A stretch of 64,000 bases of DNA. Origin: Maniola hyperantus. Lineage: Eukaryota > Arthropoda > Insecta > Lepidoptera > Nymphalidae. The position numbers were made by a program, and so were the translations under genes. The notes beneath the pieces are model-generated. The model searched no databases. It was not told where the DNA came from and worked only from the letters and a program-made list of their open reading frames with translations. The stretch is taken from the NCBI RefSeq assembly GCF_902806685.2, contig NC_048546.1, positions 6,200,001-6,264,000 on the forward strand, written 5' to 3'. Below, piece by piece: positions 43,942-56,774 of this stretch (its first letter is position 1; each line of letters begins with the position of its first letter).

Positions 43942-44384
43942 TATAAAGCAAGATTTTTTTGTTACGTGGATGCGTAAAACCTAACTACTTTATTTTTGTC
44001 TCGCTGCCGTACTTCGGAGACAATAAAACCGAGTAGGTTTCTGAACAAACAATCCGACAGCCTACATTTCATTTCACTGGAATATATGAAACATCATAAC
44101 ACGTAGCGCTATTCTCTCAAGTCAACTTTATTGAAAACTACACTTACTGAGTTCTATAACCCGGTTTACTTACCTACAAAAATAGGAAAGGGAAATGGCC
44201 TGATTGTAGGCAGCTATTTCGGTCGTCTAAAGCATTCTCACGCACGCCTTTGTTAAGTTACGCCTAAGTTTATTTTAGTAGCCAATGGTTCAAAAGTACC
44301 ATAAAATCACCGACTAAACACTGTGATTAAACATAAAGATCCCCAATTAAGGCTTGACGTAATAACCTAAAATCGACGTGATGG

Positions 44385-44386
<2 letters not shown>

Positions 44387-44416
<30 letters not shown>

Positions 44417-45812
44417 TATTTATTATTTAATCAGAACGGCCATAAAGCCAATTACACTAATTAAAATACGAGTACAAACTAACATAAACATACTTACAAA
44501 AATTAACAACTTAAAATTATAAATTTTAAAAAGCAAAATTATAAATTTTCACAAAAGTGCAAGATCTGACCCATGAGGTCAGCCCATTTGTCAGCAAATA
44601 TGTCACAGCGAGGGGACTCCTTCAGCAGTGCGTTGAGCGCAGCCAAAGTGCGCGGTATGGGTGACCTGGAACGCGCTACCGTGCGACTAAACGGACTTAC
44701 GAAAAATTTGGAGCGGTGGCGGAGATAGCTGTAATTAGAGGGTGCATAAACGCAGCAGAGCTTGTTGTGTAGTTCAGAGCAGTCAATCACACCCCTAAGA
44801 ATCTTGCAAATTGTACCAATTTGGTCGCAGTCTCTTCGGGTTTTGAGCGAGTGGAAACCCAAGTGCCCTTGGAGAAATTTTGTGGGATACATAAATGGGT
44901 AATACCCGTGCAATTTTTTATATAAATACCTTAGAAAGGCTTTTTGAACCTTTTCAAGTAGCAAGGTGTAAGTGCTTTCATATGGATTCCAAATACAAGC
45001 GCTGGTTTCTAGCTTGGCACGAACCAAAGCGTCAAATAGCAGTTTTATCGTGTAACAATTTTGAAAATCTTGAGTATTACGCAAAACAAACCCCAACCGC
45101 TGGAATGATTCGGAGGCGAGTGTAGAAATATGGTCATGGAATGTCAGTTTATGGTCAAATATTACTCCCAGGTCTTTTACATTAGTTTGTCTGGGCAATT
45201 GAACTCCGCTCATTTTATACGGGAAGAAAACTGGACACCTTCCGCGTCCAAAAGTCATGACCGAACATTTATTGGTGTTGAACTCCATTCTGTTTTCGTC
45301 ACTCCATTTGATGACAGCATCGATATCATCCTGGAGTTCAACACATTCGGCCTCAGATTTTATTTCCATAAACAATTTCAGGTCGTCAGCGTATAGTAAA
45401 CACTTGGCCCTTTCCAGCACTAATGGCAGGTCATTGACCATTATCAAGAAAAGGAGAGGACCAAGAATCGAGCCTTGACTGACGCCTGAACGAGTGTGGT
45501 AGGGTTTGGACTCATACATGCCAAGCCGTACAAATTGCTTTCGATCTTGCAGATAATTTGCCATTAGATGTAGGAGGTTGGGAGCGAAACCAATCTTAGA
45601 CAACTTGGATAGTAATATATCATTGTTGACCCTGTCGAACGCTTTCCGAAAATCAAAGTAAAGGACATCAACTTGTCCACCACGATCCAAGCATTCGGAA
45701 ATGTAGTCTACCAATATCAATAGGTTACTATTAACTGATCGCCTGCTCCTAAAGCCGTGTTGTTCATCAGAGAGAAACACATTGACTTGCTTATGAATTA
45801 TTTCATATATAT
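44387..45812 (-). mobile_element. 5'-truncated CR1/Jockey-like LINE with TTA-repeat tail
   Basis: Minus-strand RT frame plus a 3' UTR, ending at a (TTA)n tract (44387-44430 on the + strand, i.e. a TAA-type tail). 5' truncation at about 45812. Above 45780 the frame can be read further as IYEIIHKQVNV before an upstream stop, so the insertion boundary falls there. Confidence 0.82.
44539..45812 (-). pseudogene. Reverse transcriptase domain, N-terminally truncated but otherwise open
   Basis: About 413 residues without a stop: LSDEQHGFR, YFDFRKAFDRV (catalytic Asp), GVSQGSILGPLLFL, LLYADDLKLF (catalytic box), DLGVIFDHKLTF, then a C-terminal domain ending LHFCENL. The N-terminal endonuclease and fingers region are missing through 5' truncation, so the copy is dead. 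The residue order matches the CR1/Jockey groups, a different family from the LINE at 8815-10410. The lack of any stop suggests a fairly recent insertion. Confidence 0.85.
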
Positions 45813-46034
45813 TATATACCTATACCTGTTTGGATTCTGCTATATACCATCGGCTTTCAAAATAAGTAACAAAACCATATTGATAAGGGTCAGAGCAGAC
45901 AATAGATGCAGGTCACGGTGTACTTTTGTTGTTCCTCATGATAATATTAACAGTGTTAATATAAGTATGTTATATAATAAGTAGTAGATTAAAGGTGTTC
46001 AGGTCATTAATCCACAGCACTCGAGTGCAGCTGT

Positions 46035-46335
46035 ACTTTACACTAAGGTACTGTGGGTAAACTAAAAGAGAGAGGACTGTTGTCCACCATCATGCGGAGA
46101 AACCTTGCTTTCTTTGGAAGTTTACATAGAAGCCCAATTCTCATTTCGAAGATTAGTGGTGGAAGAAAGAATTGCAGGCAAAAGAGCTCCAGCTCGCCAA
46201 AATGTAAATGGTTAAGTACCTACGATAGGGGGTGTACAGGGCTTAGTCAACCGAAATTAAAAGAAGCGGCTTTAGAAAGAGAAACTTTTTGCGTAATGTC
46301 AATCGTCATCATCATCATCGAGCACTTTCTTGGCT
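46035..46335 (+). pseudogene. Degenerate LINE C-terminal remnant
   Basis: The frame reads LKERGLLSTIMRRNLAFFGSLHR ... GCTGLSQPKLKEAALERETF, resembling the C-terminal tail of RTE/Jockey-type reverse transcriptases (KRRKLAYLGH..., ...W...R...). It sits next to GAT repeats (46310-46350). No RT core is visible. Confidence 0.45.
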
Positions 46336-46379
46336 TGGATGATGATGATGACCCCAGTGTACTGATAGAGTAAAATCAA

Positions 46380-47490
46380 CTATCTCCTAGACCAGTTACT
46401 AGCCATGGTTTACGAAACACATATCCCGCAACCATATAGAACTTGGGTTTAAAGTTGTAGTCTAAATCTGCTCGTCAGGGGCAGTGCAACTTCTCGGGGG
46501 TGCATGGCATTTACAGGACAACCCTTTATAAGGGAAAACTGACGTGGAAACAGTCTCTAGAAGCGCAGAAAAAGGCTGTAGAATAAAATAAAGTCTGCAG
46601 TTCGGGATAAATCCGGTGGAATAAAATATGTCGTTTCGATCTTATGCACCACTACACCACGTGTTCCAAGACTTAAAGAAGAGAAAAAATGGAATATAAA
46701 GAAGTGAAAAACTTCCGTGTAACTATAAAACTGAAAAATTAATCAGTGAAATAACATTCTAAAAGAGACGGCTTAAATACAGGAAGAAGACTCGTTGGAA
46801 TAAATAAACAGTTGAATTTAAGTGACTTAAAAAAAGACAAAGCAATTATATCGTAGATTTCTTGAGAAGCTAACAAGGGCATCTGAGCTTTGGCTGACCG
46901 CCAACAGTATTCCTGGCATACGTAAATTGTGAAAGCGTTATCTACCAGCCACGCACTGCCCGATCGCAACCCCACGCAAATATGGAGTGGAAAAGTGAAA
47001 ATAAGAGACGTCTACACAGCTGTCGAGGACGTTCCTTATTTCTTATACATTCTGACTTCACAACTGTTCCTTAAATAAATTCATATTTTTACACAGCTTA
47101 AGTTGCTTTACGCTGGAGCAAAACATTTGACTTTCGACGAAAATAAATATTATTACAAATGCCCAATCGGCAAACCCATGTATACATAGGTATATGTCTA
47201 CGAAAATAAATAACTACCATTGCAATCATATAAAAATAATCCTTAAATAGTACTTCCTAAAGTCTTGTGAAGGTCCTAAAGGGAAAGTCCTGAAGTCTTG
47301 TGATGGTCCTAAAGGGAATTAGCCAAGCGAAATTGATTTAAATTGACCTGTAGACTTGTTCCTCCAGTTAGTCACGTGCAAGATAAGGTCGGTCAGAAAT
47401 TGTTGGCGGCAAACCCTTTCGTAATTAAGTAAATGGATTAATAACATATCAGCTAGACAGCCAACTGTATAATACATCCCTATTACATTC
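46380..47490. other. Intronic stretch, no supported gene
   Basis: 47265-47315 holds a direct duplication (AGTCTTGTGAAGGTCCTAAA then AGTCTTGTGATGGTCCTAAA). Otherwise nothing recognised. Confidence 0.35.
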
Positions 47491-47932
47491 TTTTTAGGGT
47501 TGTGTACCTCAAAAGGAAAAAAGGACCCCTTATAGAATCACTTCGTTGTCTGTCTGTCTGTTAAGACCCTTTTTCTCAAGAACACGGTGAGGTATCAAGT
47601 TGCAATTAATATGAAATACTCTGCTCTACAATCCTTTGAAGCTGTGAAAAAATTATACTTGTCAACCAAAATATGCGGTCGTTTATTGCCGCATATTTTA
47701 ACACTCGCAAGGGAATCAGAAAATAAGGGTGCTTACTTTCCGTTGACCTAGAATCTTGGGCATGAAGCAATGTCCTATAGCACATGTAAAGGGAAAAATC
47801 CAAAAACCATTTTGTAATTATTATACCTATCACTTTAAAATTTGCGATATATTTGCAGTTGGAGATTTAAAAAAATACACGTAACTATCCTTAGAAGGTG
47901 CACGAATCTGACTTGCACTTGGCCGGTTTTTA
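47491..47932 (-). repeat. GGCCAAGTGCGAG-family repeat, reverse copy
   Basis: TTTTTAGGGTTGTGTACCTC at the left, GAATCACTTCGTTGTCTGTC, ... ACTTGCACTTGGCCGGTTTT at the right. The middle is rearranged relative to 39401-39818. Confidence 0.62.
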
Positions 47933-48344
47933 TTAAACAGAAATGCTTATAATATTTCAGACTGTAGATATATTAATTTATAGTGTGGTTAAGGAGTATT
48001 ATGGAAATGGCTTCCGTTACCCTTTTTGTCAGTCGGCGCAAGGCGGAACTACACCAATGCGATGAGCTTCAACTGCGTATTATTGCCTATTGCTTGGCAA
48101 CTTGAACTCTTGGCATCGAACTTATAATACACAATACGAGTATTCCCTGCACTGTCAGCTTATGCACTTACCTCTTTAAGTATCAATATGATGGCTCAAT
48201 CCGCCATACTGACAATGGAGACGGCATCGCAAACTTGTGTCATTCAACTAAGTCTGCTTAGGTTCTGCAAGCCTACATGCATACTGACAGAAAAATTAGA
48301 AATGAAGGAATGAATGCATGAATGCATGAGTGAAAATAATGTCC

Positions 48345-48800
48345 TTTTTACGGTTCCGTACCTCAAAAGGAAAAACGGAACCCTTATAGGATCACTCTGT
48401 TGTCTGTCTGTCTGTCTGTCCGTCTGGCCGTCTGTCTGTCAAGAAACGTACAGGGAACTTCCCGTTGACCTAGAATCATGAAATTTGGCAGGTAGGTAGA
48501 TCTTATATAGCTGACATTTAGGGAAAAATCTGAAAACCGTGAATTTAGGGTTAGATCACACAAAAAAAAATTAAATTGTGGTCATGAACTAATAATTAGT
48601 ATTTTCAATTTTCTAAGTAAGATAACTATAGCAAGTGGGGTATCATATGAAAGGTCTTCACCTGTGCATTCTAAAACAGATTTTTATTTATTTTTATGTA
48701 TCATAGTTTTTTAATTTTATCCTGCCAAATGTCGAAAAAATACGACTGTGGTACGGAACCCTCATTGCGCGAGTCTGACTCGCACTTGGCGGGTTTTTTA
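48345..48800 (-). repeat. GGCCAAGTGCGAG-family repeat, reverse copy, complete
   Basis: TTTTTACGGTTCCGTACCTC ... CTGTTGTCTGTCTGTCTG ... ATCATGAAATTTGGCAGG ... GTATCATATGAAAGGTCTTC ... GAGTCTGACTCGCACTTGGC. It keeps all the blocks of the family. Confidence 0.68.
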
Positions 48801-49429
48801 ATAATAGGAACCTTCAAGTCAAGAGTGAATAATTATCTTCCAAGCGAGAGCGCTCCATCTTACGCTGCCAGCAGGCTTGATTACAGCAGGCATATATACA
48901 TATATTCCAACTGATTACCTGATCAATTTACGATGTAGAATCGGCTGTTGCCGTAAGGCTGGTCCCTTCCTACAGAACGATCGCATTAGTCTACGTATAC
49001 CCATACAATGTATGAATATTAACGCATAAGTTTCCGAATAGAAACATTCAGTCGTTTCCGTATGACTTACGATATTTGCTTTAATTGCCTTCTTCGAGTA
49101 GGTATTATTTTTCAAATGTGTCAATAAATGCTATTTTTATGGTGTGTTATTATTGGGAACGCACAGTGACAAATCGTACTGATTGTCGTTCACTATATAG
49201 TAACGGCTAGACTGATAAATTACTTCTAGTTTGCTAATAATAAATTCTGATTTATATCCTTAAATAGTAGCTGTATCTACTCTATTATTACTTTATCGAC
49301 ATATTTAAGTGGTAGTAATACAGAAACTTGTTTTTGCTTTTGTAATATCTTTTGTATAAGTACCTAATATCTACCTATGTATACATATAGTAGAAAAGAA
49401 ATAAAGATATATCATTTACGTATGAGTTA

Positions 49430-49605
49430 TCCATACTAATATTATAAATGCGAAAGCGTGTCTGTCTGTCTGTCTGCTAGTTATTCATGGCTCAACAGCT
49501 TAACCGGTTTCGTTGAGATTTTTCCCCGGAAAAGCAAAGAGTTCCCACGAGATTTTTAATATAGGTACCTAAATCCACGCGGACGAAATTGCGAGCATCA
49601 TCTAT
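49430..49605 (+). mobile_element. Helitron-like element, family A, terminal CTAG mutated
   Basis: It begins TCCATACTAATATTATAAAT, has TGTCTGTCTG, AAGAGTTCCCACGAGATTTT, CCACGCGGACGAAATTGCGA, and ends CATCATCTATG: the CTAG is CTAT. Preceded by T, not A, so the 5' boundary base may be altered. Confidence 0.6.
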
Positions 49606-49609
49606 GTAG

Positions 49610-52200
49610 TTTATTAAAATTCACATTGCAGGAAAACTCAAAAAACTCATATAGTGATGAAATCTAAAATCGCTAAAAAAATTGATTACATGTACATTAT
49701 TCTGTTCTTAGGCCGAGCACGTGACAACTTATATAAGAGACAGCGCGCAACCACGGTAAATTTCCGTACGTTTTTTTTCCGCAAAATCTGTGAACTATAG
49801 AACTACATAGAAGCGCGCGCACTTCAAAATTATTTCCGCACTGGATTTTGATAGTTTGAAATTCAAATTTGCGGATTTTAAAACGCACCGCAACTCTTCG
49901 CACCGTGGTGCACCCTAGCTCTTCGGGTTCAGAATTTATTTATTTTTATCTGTTGAACGTTGAACGGCGAGAACATTTACGCGATGTTGTAAAATAGCAC
50001 AGGTTATTCTGTTTTTATCGTAACCCTTCTACTCATAGACACTGTTGTTATAAATATCTCCCGCACTACATAATTTATACGACGCTTTTTGATCGATGCT
50101 AAAGGGCCATTTATGTTAACAAACGCAAAACCCTTTCTATAATTTATGTTGTAGTAATTTGTTATAATTTTGCTCATTACAACCAATTCTCCTTTCTAAT
50201 TAAATTTTTCTATTTCTATTAAATTCTGCACTTTGAGCAGTACTTACTAAATTGTTATTCTTTAGTTATTTTAGTTATTTAGTTATTTATTAAGTTAATC
50301 TTATCTTAAACCTGCTATCTTTGTGACCGTAACTGATTCTAAGAATCTCTGTGTAGCCACGCTAAGTAGGTTTATATCAGTGTTTTATTGAAGCAATAAA
50401 GTGCCCGTAATATGATTAATGGATCTGCAATCTCGCTCCAACGCCCACTCGCTGACGAGACTCAATACTGATTCATGCCTCTCAATATCCACAAAGGAAA
50501 TATTACAAGGCATCCAAAAAACCAATTCATCGAAACTTAATTCGAACTTAATACTTACAACGACTACAAAGATAGCGAGCTTTGTTGTACTTCTTTTAGA
50601 ACATAAACTTCCTCGTAACTTTAAGCCGGGAGCATATTATATACCTATAGGTATTATCTTTCAAACCTTTTAATCTTGATTATTAACCTATGAAGAAAAC
50701 GAAATACTTTGTTCTGAGGTTAGTTCGACTATGGACAAATCTAACGCAATTCTGTACGGATTTCTGCTTGCGGAATTCCGCAAAATTTGTTTCTATTGGT
50801 ATATTTAAATGAAAGAAACGCCATTTTTGCACGGACAAGATGCTAAAAATTGCTATTCTAAATTAGATGACCTGTAGAAAAGAGTTGATAGAAATTTTTG
50901 CCCTTATTTAGATGTAGATTTAATTTATTACCTACCTTATTTTGGTAAGTTGTTTTTGGCTTTTTAGGGTTCCGTAGTATAATACAAAGATAAAAATGTG
51001 TGTTATTGTGACACAAAACATAAATCAATAGTTGCCTGTAAAAATACGCAAAATGATTGTATACCTAGACCCACGCTCTAGAGTCTAGACTAATCCATTT
51101 ACCTAATGATTGCTATCTAAAAGTTGAGCTCGCTTTAAGAAAGGATCTACGTTGTAGCTCTACGCCTACGGCGTAGCAAATGTTGCAGTAGGAACTGTAC
51201 TGGATCTCTATAATAATATTATTATTATGGTATCTTTAAACTGTAGTTATATTAGGTAACACAAAACACAACAATAACACTATATACATATATGTGGCAT
51301 TTAAAAACTTTAGATAAAAATTTAAATTCAGTCATTCAGAAATTGCATTTGAAAATGCAAAAAAGTACCTTTATATCCAAATCAACGCACTGCTACAATT
51401 AATAAATAAAATAAAACATGGTTATGTAGTTAAGACAGGGTTCAGTGGATGGACTCAAATTTTTTAGCCTCTAACTTCATCATTATCCGGCTCACTACAA
51501 AGCATGTCTCCTCTCAGTATGAGAAGGGTAACTTCCTGTGACCTCCCTTAAGAAACTTTATAAATATAATTAACCCTTAAGAATCATTGGTTTCCACAGA
51601 TATAAATATATATAATTTCACAAATACTTAGGTGTTTCGATTTTAATAACATGTACTCGTAAATAACTACGAGTTAGATAAAAAGCAGATAACACAGTCT
51701 TCAGTTTTATTTATTTACGTTTAGACTGTAGTTCGTCTCGGCTAACTAGGAAGTTATCCTTCCCAACAGTGTATACTTTAGAGTAAAAAGTCGCGTTTGA
51801 GAGCGAAACCTTGCCGAACTGAAGCATGTACGACGATGCCTTGTGAATATTTATACGAAGATACGCTCAGAACTCTCTTTCCAGCCCGAAAAATAGTTAA
51901 CTGCATTTTAGCTTCGATTTTTAATATGAAAAGAGACTCGTCTTCGCTAAGCCAAGCCGCTCAGTAAGCCTGAATGCTAGTTTAATTTGGTCTCCTATTT
52001 AGCATTCGGTTATGCATAATTTACGCTTTTCCGATTAAAAAAGATTAAGCTCTTTGTTTAATGTAACCAAATGTCATTAAGTAAAATGGCTGTTGTTTGA
52101 AATTTACCACCCATAGTCGACGAGGTAGGTCATCTAACTATGTATGTTTTCCAAACATAAGTTGTGAGTAAAAGCTAGCACCTAAGTATAAAATTATAAA
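49610..52200. other. AT-rich intronic stretch, no gene
   Basis: 2.6 kb with only scattered small motifs: a SINE-like scrap at 51475-51560 (ATCCGGCTCACTACAAAGCA, CTCTCAGTATGAGAAGGG). Small frames lack support. Confidence 0.35.
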
Positions 52201-52203
52201 ACA

Positions 52204-52448
52204 CTAGCTGATACCCGCGACTTCATCCGCGTGGAATCAAGTTTTTTTTTAATCCCGTGGGAACTCTTTGACTTTCCGGGATAAAAGTAGCCTATGTCAC
52301 TCTCCAGGCCTTTATCTATACCCATGTAAAAAATCACGTCGATGCACCGATGCGACTTGATTGAAGGACAAACCAACAAACTAGCAAACCAACAAACCAA
52401 TTAACCAACAAACAACACACACTTTCACAGTTATAATAAGGGTACTGA
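52204..52448 (-). mobile_element. Helitron-like element, family C, full length
   Basis: A|CTAGCTGATACCCGCGACTT ... AACTCTTTGACTTTCCGGG ... AAATCACGTCGATGCACCG ... CAACAAAC repeats ... AATAAGGGTACTGA|T. 245 bp with both A/T flanks. Confidence 0.74.
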
Positions 52449-53764
52449 TCTATGGAGTACCTACCTAATAAGGAGCCATTAAGTAAGTACTTATATCTAA
52501 CTAACGGTAAACTTTTCTGTTCATTGATAAAATCCACCCTTTATACAACCTTCGATAACCTTTTCAAAGACTGCGCTTACGTAAGATCTTATGCCGATTC
52601 TTATCTTTATTATAACGATTGAATATCCCATTTGAGGATCCAAATACTTAAGTCGAGTCAAGAAAAATACTACATACGTAGGATTCTATTGTTAGGCGTT
52701 AAACGTTAAAGACTTTTGTGTACGTTATCTCTTAAAAGTCTCTTCTAAAACAAATTTGCGATCCGCGTTTGTCTGTGTATTTGCTTATAACTTTTAAAAG
52801 TCCAATTTATTAGCTATCAGCTTTTGCTTGTAACTTTGTATGCATGGAACATGGGAAAATAGCCTAGATCGCTCGTTGCATAATTCTCTACCTACCTACT
52901 TAGGTTCCGTCTAACAGATAGGCGGACAGAAACAAGGATAGAGAAAAAAAGTTAAAATTGGTATTTAGGTTTGATGAACGAACAATCATGAAAGACGAGC
53001 TTAATTCAGGGTACTTTTTCAAAATCACAGGCAAACACTTAATTTATCTGTATAGATAAGTAAATAGGTACAGATGACGTTCGACGCTTGCCGCCAGCAA
53101 GTCTACGACGCTCTCACTTGATCCTTGGATAACTCCCACGCCCACGCCTACTCTTACAAAGAGGCCAGAAAAACAACTAGCAACTGGCATTTAACTAATG
53201 ATCATAATATCAAAGCCATTTAACGACGTCACTCTCTTCCGTTTATTTGACTATTGGCATTTTGTTATTCATAAACTTTTTTTCGTGGGAAAATCCTCAT
53301 GGATGCCAACCAGCCTGAGGAGGCGTAAAGTTTATGTCAGACACTTTCTGATATAAATCTCTCTTTTTTGCCACTCTTTCTGACAGTAACTAGTCTGTCC
53401 TATACGTGCTCACTTTTAGTGTCATAGTCTGGGCGCTAATCTCAATTAGCTCAGCAGTCCACGACTTCTGTTTTTCGCTGCTACGCTCTGTTAGTCTCTT
53501 AGTTCTAGGTGCATCATCGGTGGGATGGGAAGCTCTTTCTGTGAGCTCATTGGAGCTCGGAGCCAACTTGCTTTAGATGCCGCCTGCAATTTTCTTTTTG
53601 CTGGTGGACACCGGGATACTAATCTAAGCGAGCTTGTATGAAATGCACAGATGTGACGTCATAAACATTTGACGGTATTTTGACGTACTTGTTTAGTTAA
53701 ATGGATAATTTAAAACGGTTAGCTAATTAAAACTAGCAGCGTGGATTTTACGAATTTTGGAAGG

Positions 53765-53982
53765 CCATTTATTTATTTTAAGGAAAAGGTGACTGACTGA
53801 CTGATCTATCAACGCACAGCTCAAACTACTGGACGGATCTGGCTGAAATTTGGCATGCAGATAGCTATTATGACGTAGGCATACGCTAAGAAATGATTTT
53901 TGAAAATTCAACCCCTAAGGGGGTGAAATAGGGGTTTGAAATTCGTGTAGTCCACGCGGACGAAGTCGCGAGCATAAGCTAG
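53765..53982 (+). mobile_element. Helitron-like element, family B
   Basis: AAGGAAAAGGTGACTGACTG ... ACTACTGGACGGATCTGGC ... ACCCCTAAGGGGGTGAAATA ... GCGGACGAAGTCGCGAGCAT AAG CTAG|T. The 5' tip is altered (ATTTATTTTAAGG). Confidence 0.68.
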
Positions 53983-54597
53983 TAAATTCTAAGTAGGTAT
54001 AATTTATTAATGACTTCGACATCATCCCAATTCCGCATTAGCCTTGGCCGAACCCACAAACTTCCCAGTAGTCAGTAGGGGATGTCCCCTACTTAGTTTT
54101 CGGTGTCTCCGACATCTCATCATACAGATGAGCTATTCCTGGACGCATGAGCTCCGTTTCGACCACGTTCGCTAAATTCAGTTTCAAAGTTTGGAAAAGA
54201 GTCAGTGCGGTTTGCAATTAGAATGCCAACAAAAATTAACGTTGAGTGCGGTTTTTACAGTTGATATAACTGCACTGATACTGGCAAACGAGTTGTAGGT
54301 AGTAGGATACTACTCGGTCGTGATGCAGCCTATCGAGTTCGACTATAAGGTCAGGACATCAATAGGTACTTCTTCTTCTTCTTCGCTCTGGGCTGGTTTC
54401 CGCACTTAAACGTTTCCGTCTGTTGTGCGTATCAATAGGTACTTATCATAGGTTTTAAACAGCTTCTATGAGTAACTGGCTCACTCAGTCAGTAAATAAA
54501 AGGTGACAACGTAAAAGAAATAGTACTATAATACCTACTATATTCTCTTGTTTCTTCATTAAATCTCACAGTCACTGTTAACCAAAACAATAGCTAT

Positions 54598-54711
54598 AAT
54601 TGTTTGAAATCACGTCAATCCGTTGCACCATTGCGACGTTGGAAGAAGGAAGCAGATTGAAGGACAAACCAACAAACAAACACACTTTCGCATTTATAAT
54701 AAGGGTACTGA
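54598..54711 (-). mobile_element. Helitron-like element, family C, 5' part only
   Basis: ATCACGTCAATCCGTTGCAC ... AGGACAAACCAACAAACAAA ... CATTTATAATAAGGGTACTGA. It ends exactly where the next Helitron begins (54712). Confidence 0.65.
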
Positions 54712-55173
54712 CTAGCTGATGCCCGCGACTTCGTCCGCGTGGAATTAGGTTTTTTTAAAATCCCGTGGGAACTCTTTGATTTTCCGGGATAAAAAGTAGC
54801 CTATGTCCTTCCCCGAGATGCAAGCTATCACTGTACCAAATTTCGTCAAAATCGTTTGAACGGATGGTCCGTGAAAGACTAGCAGACAGACAGTGGCGTG
54901 CAGCTCATAGAAGCATAAACGCACTGCTTACCCTCATTGTAAGAAATCAATGCTTACTTTTTCATTATAACCTGCCGTAAAACAAGATCATACCTAAATG
55001 CATACCCTGGCCGGAACTCCTGTGCACGCCACTGCAGACAGACAGACAGACAGACAGACTGACGGACAGACAGAAAGACAGACGGACAGACAAACAGACA
55101 GACAGACAGTAAGACAGACGGACAGACAGACAGACAGACGGACACACTTTCGTATTTATAATATTAGTATGGA
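54712..55173 (-). mobile_element. Helitron-like element, family A, carrying a nested hAT-like MITE
   Basis: A|CTAGCTGATGCCCGCGACTT ... AGCAGACAGA [MITE 54891-55034] CAGACAGACAG tract, expanded ... ATAATATTAGTATGGA|T. Both Helitron termini have the A/T flanks. The opposite-strand Cys-Leu-Ser-Val frames (54954-55145, 54965-55330) are translations of the CAGA tract. Confidence 0.78.
54891..55034. mobile_element. hAT-like MITE with CAGTGGCGTGCA ends (copy 2), inside a Helitron
   Basis: 144 bp, CAGTGGCGTGCAG at the left and TGTGCACGCCACTG at the right, the same family as 26520-26672. Flanked on both sides by CAGACAGA, consistent with an 8-bp duplication, although the host tract is itself (CAGA)n. 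Confidence 0.75.
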
Positions 55174-55179
55174 TAAACA

Positions 55180-55330
55180 TAATCATCATGATCAGAATGA
55201 GAAGGGTTTGACCATAGTCCACCACGCTGCACAAGTGCGGATTGGCAAACTTCACACACCTTTGAGAACATAATGGAGAACTCTCAGGCATGCAGGTTTC
55301 ACCATTAAAGCAAGTGATATTTAATTGCAT
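55180..55330 (-). repeat. SINE fragment, reverse orientation
   Basis: AATCATCATGATCAGAATGA, ACCATAGTCCACCACGCTGC, GAACTCTCAGGCATGCAGG, AAAGCAAGTGATATTTAATT. It lies immediately after the Helitron end at 55173. Confidence 0.62.
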
Positions 55331-56142
55331 AAAATGTAAATGAAAACTCCGAAAAGTTAAGTTAAAGGAAACCTCTCTGAAAGTTAAAACAAACGCTTTT
55401 CCCGCGAGTTTTGTAAAAGTTATACTTGAACTTTAACCAAAACAATAGCTAATTGTTTAACTTCAAGTCAAAGCAAGTAGGTACCGCCTGACTTTTACAG
55501 CTGCAAAAGTTAGAACTTCGAAATTAGAAAAAAATACATATGCTGCCGCGACGCGCAGCGTAGCGCAAATGCGCTTGGACCAATATGCAGTTTTTATTAG
55601 TACCTGAGCGACGGAGATTTACTCGGCATCTTTCGGGGTTTTTTAGTGAATCGATTTTATTAGTGTTGATAAAAATCTAGTGTTGATCAGGCTAGTTAAT
55701 AGTTCTAGAAAAACTTACAAACTAAAATATTATCTAAATATTCGTCCAAATCGTTAGAGCTGTTTCCGAAATCAATAATAGCCAGGTATACATACTTATA
55801 ACATAGTATACAAGAATTGCTGGCTTAGATATTCCATTTGTACTAGTAGATATTAAATGAAATGCGAAATGAAATATGTCTCTTATTTTTCTCAACTACT
55901 ATAGGCACTGATCTTGGTAAAATTTGCAGACAGCTCGCATCCTAGATGCATCCTATATTCATCTAGGATGTATAATTTTTACCCAAAAGATCAAAGATTT
56001 TTCACGGCATTTTAAAAGAACCTAAGGCCATGCAAATGAAGTTGCGGGTATCAGTTAATTTTTTTTTAAGCGTCTACTAATAACTTAACAAGCAACCCTC
56101 AAAGGACGGATATAAAGTTAAATTGCATTTCCTTTTTTGCTT

Positions 56143-56185
56143 GCTTTGAACAGAGATAAAATTAAGTTTTATCTCTGTTCAAAGC
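56143..56185. repeat. Perfect 19-bp inverted repeat, 5-nt loop
   Basis: GCTTTGAACAGAGATAAAA (56143-56161) and its exact complement (56167-56185) around TTAAG. Confidence 0.87.
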
Positions 56186-56524
56186 TTGAACATGGGCAAA
56201 TCAAATAATAGAGGTGTATTAAAATTAAGAATAACAAGTATAAAAACTGATTAAAATAAAGAAAATGTCTAACTTACTATTTAATTTTAAAACAGTTTTT
56301 AGTGTATGTATGTAAGAACCCTACTTAAGAATTTGGTAGTCTTAAGAATTTGATATATTTAATTCTTATTATGTAGATAAACAGCTGTAAGTTGTAAGTA
56401 AATCGTTCTCACCTCTTGCATTCACACTTTTAAGTTAGAATTACTACTTACCAATATACTTACCTACTTAGAACATATCTGTTAACAAGTCTTATATGGA
56501 GCATAGTCAAATCATTTATTGAAA

Positions 56525-56739
56525 CTAGCTGATGCCCGCGACTTCGTACGCGTGGATTTAGGTTTTAAAAATCTCGTAGGAACTCTTTGATTTTCCGGGA
56601 TAAAAGTAGCCTATGTCACTCTCCAGGTCTTAAACTATACCCATGCAAAAAATCACGTCGATCCGTTGCTCCGTTGCGACGTGATTGATGGACAAACCAA
56701 CAAACAAACACACTTTCACATTTCTAATAGGGGTAGTGA
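56525..56739 (-). mobile_element. Helitron-like element, family C, full length
   Basis: A|CTAGCTGATGCCCGCGACTT ... GTCACTCTCCAGG ... CGTTGCTCCGTTGCGACGTG ... AACAAACACACTTTCACA ... GGGGTAGTGA|T. Confidence 0.74.
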
Positions 56740-56774
56740 TAGGTACCTACCATAGTACACTTTTTGATTGTCAA

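Noticed and set aside
44895..45478. + strand frames of 73-88 residues
   Set aside because: Antisense shadows of the reverse transcriptase frame at 44539-45812.
54954..55330. Cys-Leu-Ser-Val repeat proteins on the minus strand, and a possible CRISPR-like array of 4-nt units
   Set aside because: Both are products of a (CAGA/GGAC)n microsatellite inside a Helitron. The units are too short and there are no spacers.
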